DNA of 64,000 nucleotides from the NCBI GenBank assembly GCA_041658725.1, contig JBAZZQ010000003.1:1-64000 (forward strand), given 5' to 3'. A model generated the notes under the pieces. It was not told the DNA's origin, did no database searches, and worked only from the letters and a program-made list of their open reading frames with translations. A program made the translations under genes and the position numbers. The DNA is from JBAZZQ01 sp041658725. Lineage in GTDB: Bacteria > Planctomycetota > Phycisphaerae > JAAYCJ01. Positions 43,301 to 51,530 of the stretch are shown in pieces; the stretch's first letter is position 1, and the number at the start of each line of letters is the position of its first letter.

Positions 43301-46300
43301 ATGCCGACAAAAACGATGAATTGGATCGTGTTGTTTTTTTTTCTTTCGCTTCTCGCTCGGTCTGTCGCGGCAGATGAGCCAAGCCCCGGGCCGTATCACC
43401 TGATCTTTGGCATCGGCCTGCATGACGAAGGGGCCTTCACCCCCGTCGGTCAATCCGACGGCATGACGTTCATTGTCGAGCTGCGGTGCGATAACGAAAC
43501 AAAAGAGATCTTTCGCCGTCACCGGCCCAAGGAGAACCATGCCCCGGAATATTTCTCGGCGGATATGTCACCGTGGGCGGGACGAACGATCCGGCTGCGG
43601 TTCATCGCCGATCCGGGGCCGAACCACAATGCCGCCTACGATTGGGGCGTTTGGATCGAACCGCGAATCGTCCGCGGGGTTGTACCCCCCAAGTGGTGGG
43701 AACGGAAAAACCTGTTTCAAAGCGACAAACTTCGGGTCATCTTCGATGCCGTCGACTCTTATGAAAAGGCAACCCTCGGAGTTGGAGATAAAATCGGCTT
43801 GCGGGCAGGAGCTCAATTTAATCCCTGTTCCGTTCCGATCGGTTGGGGACTTCTTGGGTTTGCGGAAAAGTATAGCGGAAAGAAAAAAGTCCGCGGTATC
43901 CTGCACGAACCGGCATGGGATAACGAAGCCACCCTGAGTTGGGCACAATACACGTTGGTCCTGAACCTGGCGGGAACGCTCGTGAGTTCCGACACCGGCT
44001 CGAACACTAAGCGGATGGACACCTCGCAAGCGGCCCGAGCCGTTCGCCGACTTGACGAGGCCGCAACTCTGGGAAAAGAGTTGGATGCCCTGATCGCCCG
44101 GGGCCGGCGCCAGGGGTTGCAGATGCGGATGCCTCGGGTGACCGCGGCTGTGCTCAAGGTCTTTGTTCCGCGGCTCCGTGAGGATTTGGACGGGATTGCC
44201 TGGTACTGCGGACCGAATTTCCCCGGTTGGTTTTACAATAAAGGTACTCCGCCGGGATACGTCACGGTCAAAGTCAAAATGGCGGAAAAATCGCCCAAGG
44301 ACATCTATCCCCCGGCTTTCATCGAGGAACGAAAACAGCGGGGAATCCTGCTCGCTCCCTACTTGGTGCAGACCGCGGGTCGTGCCCTGGCCGAGGCCCG
44401 CGAAATCCTCGCCCATCCCGAGGCGGATGTCAAGTTTCCCGAATATGATATGGGGAAATTGAAAATTCGCGACGGCTATTTCTATGACGGCGATCAACCC
44501 GCTCTCCTGACGGGTCTTTACACCAATCGGGACGTTAAACAAGACTATGACGCCATCTCGGAGATGGGGATATGCTTTACCCAGCCCGAGCGGTTGAACG
44601 TGTTTACCACCCTCGTTGGAGAGCAAGAAACCAGTCGAGGCTTCATCGATTCCTTTGTAGTTCGGGATACCCTGGAACCCGCTGGAAAGGCCAACATCGG
44701 TTGCCTCTTTGACCTGGGCTTACATTACCTGCCGGAGTGGGCGTATAAGAAATATCCCGACCTGACCAATCCGGGTTCGGACCACAATCACTACGCCCCT
44801 TATCTGGTGACGTCGAAGGGCTTCCGCGACGTTGTCCGATGGTACCTGGACCAACTCGTTCCCACGACGGCCAAGTTTCCCATGACTCTGGGCTACGAGA
44901 TGGGCAATCAGCCCTTCCTGAATCCCTGGTCGCCGGCGGTAATCCGTCAATTCCAAGATTGGGCGAAAATGGAATACAAGACGATCGATGCCGCCAACCA
45001 ACAATGGCTCAGTACCTTTACGTCCTTCTCCCAAGTTCAACCCGATAAGAATTTCCGGTTGATCCAGCCGGTGGGTCTGCGTTACGATTGGGTGAAATTC
45101 CAACATCGGATCACCGGGGAATGGTACCGCTGGCTGAAGGCCGAATTGAACAAACACGATCCCCACGGCTGGGTGGAAGTCCAGCCGGCGGGCAACTTTT
45201 TTGATCCGCAGAAGTTTCCCGGCCACGATGCCCATCGCGTCGCCATCGACGAAGTTGACCTCTACCGAAATATTACGGATATCAGCGGGATCGACGCCTG
45301 CACGTGGTTCTGGGGCCGGTTGGTCTACGACCAGGGCGGACAGTTTTACGACCTGCTGCGTTCGATCGCCCCGGCCAAGCCAATCGTTAATTTTGAGTAC
45401 GGCCTGAGTACCTACAATTCCAAGACAATCTGGGACCCGGCCTACATCCGTGGGTCGTTGTGGTACAGTTATCTCCACGGAATGGGTGGCTGCACGACAT
45501 GGATATGGACCCTCGCGGAAGAACGCGATGAAACCCAAACCAATACCCTGGCCCGGTGGCCTGACAGGATCGAAACCTTCGGACGAACGGCCTTGGAACT
45601 CCGCCGCCACGCCCGGGCGATTGCGGCCTTCGGACGACCCTCGTCCGAGGTGGCCATGCTGTATCCGGCCCCCGCCCGGTGGTTCGCGGGAACAGGGCCG
45701 AGCGACTATTTTGAACAAGCCCGTGCCATGTGGAACGCCGCGTCCTTCCTCGATACTTCATTTGATTTTATCACCGATGAACAAATTACCGAAGGCCGAT
45801 TGACCCGCTATAAAATCCTGCTCATTCCATCGTCACCATACATGCAGGACGGCAGTTATCGGCATATTCAGAAATTTGTCCATCAGGGCGGAATTCTTCT
45901 CACCAACGGCGGGTTGGGCTTCGACGCTTATGGCCATTCGCGTGAGACGGAGGATTTCCTGGGTTCCGCCCGGAATGCGGACCACTATGCCGTGGCCAGG
46001 GAAGCCGGAAAGAAATTCGGGCGCGGGATAGTGTATAACGTCCTTCCTACCTCGGCCGGAGCGTATGGTCTCCTGTTCCGGAGAATTTATGACCAAGCGG
46101 GGATATCACGCCCGGTCCGTGTGAAAATGCAAACTGGATTGCCCAATTGGACAATCGAGGCCCGAACGGTAAAGGAAACGGATCGGGCTAACCAATATCT
46201 TTTTTATTGCTTCAACCTTGGAAACCGGGCAGAACAGATATTGATAACACTCCAGAAGGGTATGGTCATAGCGGGAAGGGACTTGATTTCGAACCGAAAA

Positions 46301-46372
46301 TTTGAACCTGTGATTACGTTGAATCCTCTGGAAATTTGCATGTGGCGGTTTGTGAAATCGGATACAAAATGA
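43301..46372 (+). CDS. Secreted GH42-like (beta-galactosidase-like) protein
   Basis: A 1023-residue protein with an N-terminal signal peptide. About 380 residues of unassigned beta-rich/helical sequence precede a TIM-barrel domain with GH42 character: the W-A-K-M-E-Y-K-T-I-D-A-A-N-Q-Q-W helix (about 555-570), a likely nucleophile E699 in V-N-F-E-Y-G-L, and a following trimerisation-like Rossmann domain (V-A-M-L-Y-P-A-P; Y-K-I-L-L-I-P-S-S-P-Y; G-G-I-L-L-T-N-G-G). At the acid/base position the expected Asn-Glu is Asn536-Gln537 (E-M-G-N-Q-P), so activity may be lost or changed. First gene of the importer cluster. Confidence 0.7.
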   Translation: MPTKTMNWIVLFFFLSLLARSVAADEPSPGPYHLIFGIGLHDEGAFTPVGQSDGMTFIVELRCDNETKEIFRRHRPKENHAPEYFSADMSPWAGRTIRLRFIADPGPNHNAAYDWGVWIEPRIVRGVVPPKWWERKNLFQSDKLRVIFDAVDSYEKATLGVGDKIGLRAGAQFNPCSVPIGWGLLGFAEKYSGKKKVRGILHEPAWDNEATLSWAQYTLVLNLAGTLVSSDTGSNTKRMDTSQAARAVRRLDEAATLGKELDALIARGRRQGLQMRMPRVTAAVLKVFVPRLREDLDGIAWYCGPNFPGWFYNKGTPPGYVTVKVKMAEKSPKDIYPPAFIEERKQRGILLAPYLVQTAGRALAEAREILAHPEADVKFPEYDMGKLKIRDGYFYDGDQPALLTGLYTNRDVKQDYDAISEMGICFTQPERLNVFTTLVGEQETSRGFIDSFVVRDTLEPAGKANIGCLFDLGLHYLPEWAYKKYPDLTNPGSDHNHYAPYLVTSKGFRDVVRWYLDQLVPTTAKFPMTLGYEMGNQPFLNPWSPAVIRQFQDWAKMEYKTIDAANQQWLSTFTSFSQVQPDKNFRLIQPVGLRYDWVKFQHRITGEWYRWLKAELNKHDPHGWVEVQPAGNFFDPQKFPGHDAHRVAIDEVDLYRNITDISGIDACTWFWGRLVYDQGGQFYDLLRSIAPAKPIVNFEYGLSTYNSKTIWDPAYIRGSLWYSYLHGMGGCTTWIWTLAEERDETQTNTLARWPDRIETFGRTALELRRHARAIAAFGRPSSEVAMLYPAPARWFAGTGPSDYFEQARAMWNAASFLDTSFDFITDEQITEGRLTRYKILLIPSSPYMQDGSYRHIQKFVHQGGILLTNGGLGFDAYGHSRETEDFLGSARNADHYAVAREAGKKFGRGIVYNVLPTSAGAYGLLFRRIYDQAGISRPVRVKMQTGLPNWTIEARTVKETDRANQYLFYCFNLGNRAEQILITLQKGMVIAGRDLISNRKFEPVITLNPLEICMWRFVKSDTK

Positions 46373-46528
46373 CCACCATCAACGGGGGTTAGAGAAAATT
46401 TGAAACCTCTCCATAAGAGTCGGTGAGTATAATGAAGGTAGCAGGCGATAAGCAGTCGGTAATTTTGTTAGGATCGGCAATTGAATCGGCAGAGTGAAGT
46501 TCATACATATCCCTTTGGTAAACCGGCA

Positions 46529-49495
46529 ATGCGACCCAGACGTTATGGGAAGGTCACCGGTTGGATAGGTCTTGTTTTTCTTATTGTCGGGAGCCCAAAT
46601 CAATTCGGTGTCCAGGCGGAACCGGTAACCCTCCATTTATGGAACATTCCTCCCAAAAGTTCAACCCAGCCCCTGGAGATCGCCCGGCGGCGGACGTTTG
46701 ACGCTTTCTGCCGACTACATCCCGAGATCAAGGTCCAAGCCATGGTCCCCATGAAGATCGAGGGACCGGCCGCGGAAGGCAATGAATTTCTGGCCGTGGC
46801 CGGGGGCGTGGCCCCGGATGTCTTTTACCTCTTTGGCCGAAAGATCGGAGATTATTACAGTCAAGGCTTTCTGGAACCCCTGGATTCCTATCTGGCCGGT
46901 TACGTCAAGGCGACGGGAAGGCCTTACGTCGGGATCAATGCTCCCTCCCCGGTCTGGGAACTTTGTCCGATCAACCATCGGATTTATTCTGTACCTTACC
47001 TGTACTACTCCATGGCCCTGATGGCTCGAAAGGACCTGTTTGCTCGAGCGGGAGTGCCGTTAAAACCCTTGGCAGACTGGGAGGAACTTTATACGACGGC
47101 CCGGCGGCTGACCTGGCTGCCGGACAAAGAGCCGGACGCCAAGCCGGGGGATAAAGGCGTGTACGGCCTGCATTTTCGGACGGGGGTCTATGCGGGTTGG
47201 CACATGCTCCAGTACATCTGGAGTTCTGGGAGCGAGGTCGTCCGGTCCTATTTTCCTCGACCGGAGGGAACGCTTGTCGAGGTCCCTCCCCCGCCCGTTG
47301 ACTATCGGCAGTGGGGGATCGCGATCAGTGATGCCAATCGCTATTACCCAAAACTCCTGGAACTGGAGGCCCGCCTTCGGGCCCTGAAAGTGCCATCCGA
47401 TTACGGTATGACCGATCTGACGTGGCGGCTCGATGTGGATAACCCGCAAGGGGCGGCGGTCCTGGCCTTCATCCGGCGATTGGTCCATACGCCCTGGCTT
47501 CGCTGCGCCAAGGACCACCCGAACCGTGAATTCGACCTGACTCCTAAGATGCAAACGACCCGGCTCGCCCGGTGCCCGATCTGCCGGACAGAGGTGGATA
47601 TTTCCCGGCCCGATGGCCGACGGCGAGTGTATACCGGCGTGGTGTCCGATGACGACGGAACCAACACCCGAAACCTCCGTATCGAGTTCGCGATGAAGAT
47701 CGGGGTGCTGGAAGAGGTATCCGATCCCTTGGAGGTAACTACCCTGGCACCTCTGCCGTTTCCGAGCCGGACCCGGGACATTCCGCGGGCCGCCTTCATT
47801 GCCGGGCACTACCTGGCGATCAATGCCACTCAGAAAGACCCACGGGTCAAGGAGGCGGCCTGGAAGTACATCGACTTCATGACCGGTCCTGAGGCCCAGC
47901 GGATTCGGGTGGAGACCTACGTCGATTACGGCCTGGCGGAATTCATCCGTCCGGCCAACCTCCAAGCTCTTGGCTATGAGGTGGAATTAAATCGAATCCC
48001 CAAGTCTCGACTGGTCCTATGGGATGAACTCGAACGCCACGCCCGCGTCGAACCTTACTGCCGGGGCTTTCAGCACGTGATGACCCGGGAACTAGGAATG
48101 ACCATTGATGGAATCCTCGGGGACAAACCTGATTCCCTTGGCGTGTTTCATCGCGATCCCCAGATCCTGCTGGCCGAGACTTGCCGCCGGGTCAATACGA
48201 TGATTCTGGGTGAAATGCCGAAAGAGGTTCTGCACCGGCGGGAAAGGATCGGCTGGCTGATCGGGGTCGTCGTCCTCGGCTTGCTGGGTTTGGGAACCTA
48301 TGGCACGATCCGCTTCGCCGTCCGGATGCATCAGAAGGCCGCCGATCTGGAGGGCCTGGGAGTCCGGGGCAAGACCGGACGGCGGACGTTGGCTATCCTC
48401 ATCTTTCTGACCCCTGCGATTGGAACCATTCTCTTGTGGGGATACTATCCCTTGATCCGGGGGACGATCATGGCCTTTCAGGACTTCAAGATCCTCGGCG
48501 GCTCCCGGTTTGTCGGTCTCCGCAACTTCGTCGAAACCGCTAGCAGTCCGGAATTCTGGCGATACATGCTCCAGACGTTTGAGTTTCTCGGATTGAACTT
48601 GGCCATGGGATTCTTTGCCCCCATCGCTCTGGCCATCTTTCTGACCGAGGTGCCCCGGGGAAAAATCCTCTTTCGCACGATCTATTATCTCCCGGCGGTC
48701 ACCACGGGAATCGTGACATTGTTCCTGTGGAAACAATTGCTCTACGATCCGGCGCCTACGGGATTGATTAACGGCATTATCCTGTCTTTTAACGATCTTT
48801 CCCCTATATGGATGATCTTCCTAAAGGGATTACTCGTCGTTTTCCTGGTCTGCCTGATTCTGGGAAATGTGCGGTTGGGACTTAGTCGCGATGTTTCACT
48901 TTGGGGACGAATCATTCCGATGGTTATCGCCCTGGTGGGAACGATTTATTTTTTTTGGCGAGTGATTGAAATCTTGAGGGGTGGATCGCCGATGGCCCTG
49001 GCCCGGTGGTTTGCCGCTTCCTGGGCCTTCCGGCCGCAGGAGTTCCTGAAGGACCCGCACTTGGCCATGATTTGGATCATCATCCCGATGATCTGGGCGG
49101 GGGTGGGTCCCGGGTGCTTGATCTATCTGGCGGCCCTGAAGGGTATTCCCGAGGAGCAGTACGAGGCGGCCGATTTGGACGGCGCGGGAATTTGGTCGAA
49201 GATCACGAACGTGGTCTTTCCGAATCTCTCCGCCCTGATCTTGATCAATTTTGTGGGGGCGGTCATCGGGGCCATGCAATCATCGTCCAATATTTTTGTG
49301 ATGACCGGGGGCGGGCCGGAGGATGTGACCATGACCGTGGGGTTATCGGTCTGGTTCAACGCTTACATGTTCTTGAACTTCGGCTTGGCCACCGCCCAGG
49401 CCTGGGTTCTTGGAGCCTTGCTCATCGGGTTTACCTTATACCAACTGCGTCTGCTTAACAGGATGCAATTTCGCACCACAAGTGCCAGGAGATAA
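46529..49495 (+). CDS. ABC sugar importer: solute-binding protein fused to MalF-type permease
   Basis: The ATG at 46529 opens onto a basic signal region (M-R-P-R-R-Y-G-K-V) and a hydrophobic helix; an in-frame TTG at 46481 is the alternative. Residues about 30-590 form a family 1 solute-binding protein (L-H-L-W-N-I-P; A-P-D-V-F-Y-L; A-W-K-Y-I-D-F-M-T-G-P-E-A-Q). A helix follows at about 605. The MalF/UgpA-type permease (about 635-988) has F-L-T-P-A-I-G and E-E-Q-Y-E-A-A-D-L-D-G-A-G-I-W (EAA loop contacting the ATPase). A small zinc-knuckle-like insertion, C-A-K-D-H and C-P-I-C (about residues 326-352 from this ATG), interrupts the binding domain. Such a fusion keeps the receptor tethered. It is 4 bases from the partner permease gene. 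Confidence 0.85.
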   Translation: MRPRRYGKVTGWIGLVFLIVGSPNQFGVQAEPVTLHLWNIPPKSSTQPLEIARRRTFDAFCRLHPEIKVQAMVPMKIEGPAAEGNEFLAVAGGVAPDVFYLFGRKIGDYYSQGFLEPLDSYLAGYVKATGRPYVGINAPSPVWELCPINHRIYSVPYLYYSMALMARKDLFARAGVPLKPLADWEELYTTARRLTWLPDKEPDAKPGDKGVYGLHFRTGVYAGWHMLQYIWSSGSEVVRSYFPRPEGTLVEVPPPPVDYRQWGIAISDANRYYPKLLELEARLRALKVPSDYGMTDLTWRLDVDNPQGAAVLAFIRRLVHTPWLRCAKDHPNREFDLTPKMQTTRLARCPICRTEVDISRPDGRRRVYTGVVSDDDGTNTRNLRIEFAMKIGVLEEVSDPLEVTTLAPLPFPSRTRDIPRAAFIAGHYLAINATQKDPRVKEAAWKYIDFMTGPEAQRIRVETYVDYGLAEFIRPANLQALGYEVELNRIPKSRLVLWDELERHARVEPYCRGFQHVMTRELGMTIDGILGDKPDSLGVFHRDPQILLAETCRRVNTMILGEMPKEVLHRRERIGWLIGVVVLGLLGLGTYGTIRFAVRMHQKAADLEGLGVRGKTGRRTLAILIFLTPAIGTILLWGYYPLIRGTIMAFQDFKILGGSRFVGLRNFVETASSPEFWRYMLQTFEFLGLNLAMGFFAPIALAIFLTEVPRGKILFRTIYYLPAVTTGIVTLFLWKQLLYDPAPTGLINGIILSFNDLSPIWMIFLKGLLVVFLVCLILGNVRLGLSRDVSLWGRIIPMVIALVGTIYFFWRVIEILRGGSPMALARWFAASWAFRPQEFLKDPHLAMIWIIIPMIWAGVGPGCLIYLAALKGIPEEQYEAADLDGAGIWSKITNVVFPNLSALILINFVGAVIGAMQSSSNIFVMTGGGPEDVTMTVGLSVWFNAYMFLNFGLATAQAWVLGALLIGFTLYQLRLLNRMQFRTTSARR

Positions 49496-49499
49496 GTCC

Positions 49500-51518
49500 A
49501 TGCCGGTCATCCCCGTGGTGGGGCGAAAATCGTTCGGAATGCGAATGCTCATCGGGGCGGTATACGCCCTGCTGGCCCTGGGGGCGGTGACCATGATTTA
49601 TCCCTTTGGCTTGATGCTCGCGACCGCGACTACCGGGAACGCGGACTGGGAGCAGTTTCGAATGATCCCCAGATACTGGACCGATATGGCCGAACAATTC
49701 CGAAAGTACATCATCGATAAGAACACCCTCGATGTCCTGGCTTTCGACTTTGAGCAGGAGCACTGGTTTACAGTCCGGGACGTGGAGACTCGGGATTTTC
49801 GGGACCTGATGACGCGGCCCGCAAGGGTGTGCCACGCCATCGATGCCGATTATGCCGATTTCATGGCCGGGATCGATCCTGACTTAAAGCAACTTCATTT
49901 TGTTGACTACGGGGACCTTCAATACAGCGTGCTCTCCCTTCGCCCGGAATATTTCCGGTGGTTGACAGCCAAGTACGGGCAGATCGATCGACTGAATGTC
50001 TTGTATGACGACACGGCGGAAACGTGGGAGGATTTCGGACTGCCCCGAGGCTACAATGGGGCTTGGGAGGCCCGACCCCTCTCGGCCCGGAACCGGGATT
50101 GGCGTGAGTTTGTTGTGACCCGCCCGTACGCCAAACAGAGGCTGGTTTCCTTGGATTACCTGGTCTTTGCCGCCCTGCGGGCCGATTACAACAACGTGCA
50201 GGTCCTCAATAAGACGGTAGGAACCTCTTTTAAGCGGCTTTTGGATGTTCGATGGACGGTGCTTTCGAAATTTGAATGGGGCCGGGACCTCCAACGAAAG
50301 ATTCTCCGACGGGATATTCCCTTGGCGCAGATTCGCCTGAGAACGTTGGCCCGTCCCGCGTTCGAAACGTTTGGCCATCGCCTGTTTCCCGGAAAACGGG
50401 TTGCCTTTACGCCCAACGCTCCGCAGGACGAGGAAGCCCGCGGCATCTGGATGCACTTTGTCCGGTCGGACGACTGCAAGTTAGAGTTCATTGATCCTGT
50501 GGACCCGGCGGTTCTCTGGCGGCAATTTCTGGAAAAACGTTATGGAAACGTGCGGGATATCAACACTGCTCACGGGACCGCCTATGTTGCGGCTGATCAG
50601 GTTCGCTTGCCTTCGACTGTGATTGATTGGGGCGCTTTCCGTAACAATCGGGTGGACATCGTCAAAAAATTCCTGCTCGGCAATTTTCAGATGGTGCTGA
50701 ATTTTGTGCTCCTCCATGGGCGGGCTCTCTTAAATACGCTGATTCTTATCCTGCTGACCCTTTGCGGGACGCTGACGATAAATCCCTTGGCCGCGTATGT
50801 CCTGAGCCGGTTCCGGCTGCGGTACGCTCATCATATCCTGGTCTTTCTCCTGGCCACGATGGCCTTTCCCGCCGAGGTCATCATGATCCCCGGCTTCTTG
50901 ATGGTAAAACAGTTCCCCCTGGGAATCCTGATCCTGGGCGGGGCGGCCGGATTGATGTTTTTCCTGGTTCGGTCGCTTCTGGGGATTCGTTTGCCGCTTT
51001 TTTGGAGCGTGCTGGTCGGAGGAATTCTTTCGCTGGCCGCGGGATGGTACCTGCCCCCGGTCGCGGCCCGGATGATGGGCCGGCCGGACCTGAACGTCAG
51101 CCTGATGAACACCTTCTGGGCCTTGGTCTTACCCGGCCTCGCCAGCGGCTACTCAATCTTTTTGTTGAAAGGGTTCTTCGACTCTCTGCCCCCCGAGCTC
51201 TACGAGGCGGCCATGCTGGACGGGGCTTCCGAGACTCGAATGTTCCTGATGATTACCCTGCCCCTGTGCAAACCGGTCCTGGCCGTCATTGCCCTTGGGG
51301 CCTTCACGGCCGCCTACGGCTCGTTTATGTTCGCCTTCCTGACCTGCCAGGACCCCAAAATGTGGACGCTGATGGTCTTTTTGTACCAGTTTCAGCAACA
51401 GTATTCGGTACCTTTGGTGATGGCCTCGCTGGTCGTCGCCGCCGTGCCTACCCTGCTGGTCTTTATTTTTGCCCAGAATATTATCCTGCGCGGAATTGTT
51501 ATTCCAACGTTTAAATAG
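49500..51518 (+). CDS. MalG-type permease with large extracytoplasmic insertion
   Basis: A 672-residue protein. The start at 49500 follows AGGAGA and removes an upstream extension overlapping the previous gene. TM1 (about 14-38) is followed by roughly 370 hydrophilic residues before TM2 (about 405). The standard permease core then runs to the end, with E-L-Y-E-A-A-M-L-D-G-A-S-E (about 567) as EAA loop. Normal MalG-type subunits are about 280 residues. The insertion holds two similar segments, W-L-T-A-K-Y-G-Q-I-D-R-L-N (about 152) and F-L-E-K-R-Y-G-N-V-R-D-I-N-T-A-H-G-T (about 342). They resemble the K-Y-G-T-x-x-x-L-N helix of GH42-type enzymes. Confidence 0.82.
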   Translation: MPVIPVVGRKSFGMRMLIGAVYALLALGAVTMIYPFGLMLATATTGNADWEQFRMIPRYWTDMAEQFRKYIIDKNTLDVLAFDFEQEHWFTVRDVETRDFRDLMTRPARVCHAIDADYADFMAGIDPDLKQLHFVDYGDLQYSVLSLRPEYFRWLTAKYGQIDRLNVLYDDTAETWEDFGLPRGYNGAWEARPLSARNRDWREFVVTRPYAKQRLVSLDYLVFAALRADYNNVQVLNKTVGTSFKRLLDVRWTVLSKFEWGRDLQRKILRRDIPLAQIRLRTLARPAFETFGHRLFPGKRVAFTPNAPQDEEARGIWMHFVRSDDCKLEFIDPVDPAVLWRQFLEKRYGNVRDINTAHGTAYVAADQVRLPSTVIDWGAFRNNRVDIVKKFLLGNFQMVLNFVLLHGRALLNTLILILLTLCGTLTINPLAAYVLSRFRLRYAHHILVFLLATMAFPAEVIMIPGFLMVKQFPLGILILGGAAGLMFFLVRSLLGIRLPLFWSVLVGGILSLAAGWYLPPVAARMMGRPDLNVSLMNTFWALVLPGLASGYSIFLLKGFFDSLPPELYEAAMLDGASETRMFLMITLPLCKPVLAVIALGAFTAAYGSFMFAFLTCQDPKMWTLMVFLYQFQQQYSVPLVMASLVVAAVPTLLVFIFAQNIILRGIVIPTFK

Positions 51519-51530
51519 AGGTGTGTCATT

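Noticed and set aside
47060..47965. Minus-strand frame of 301 codons within the binding-protein/permease gene
   Set aside because: Shadow of a GC-rich coding region; no ribosome binding site and low-complexity translation.
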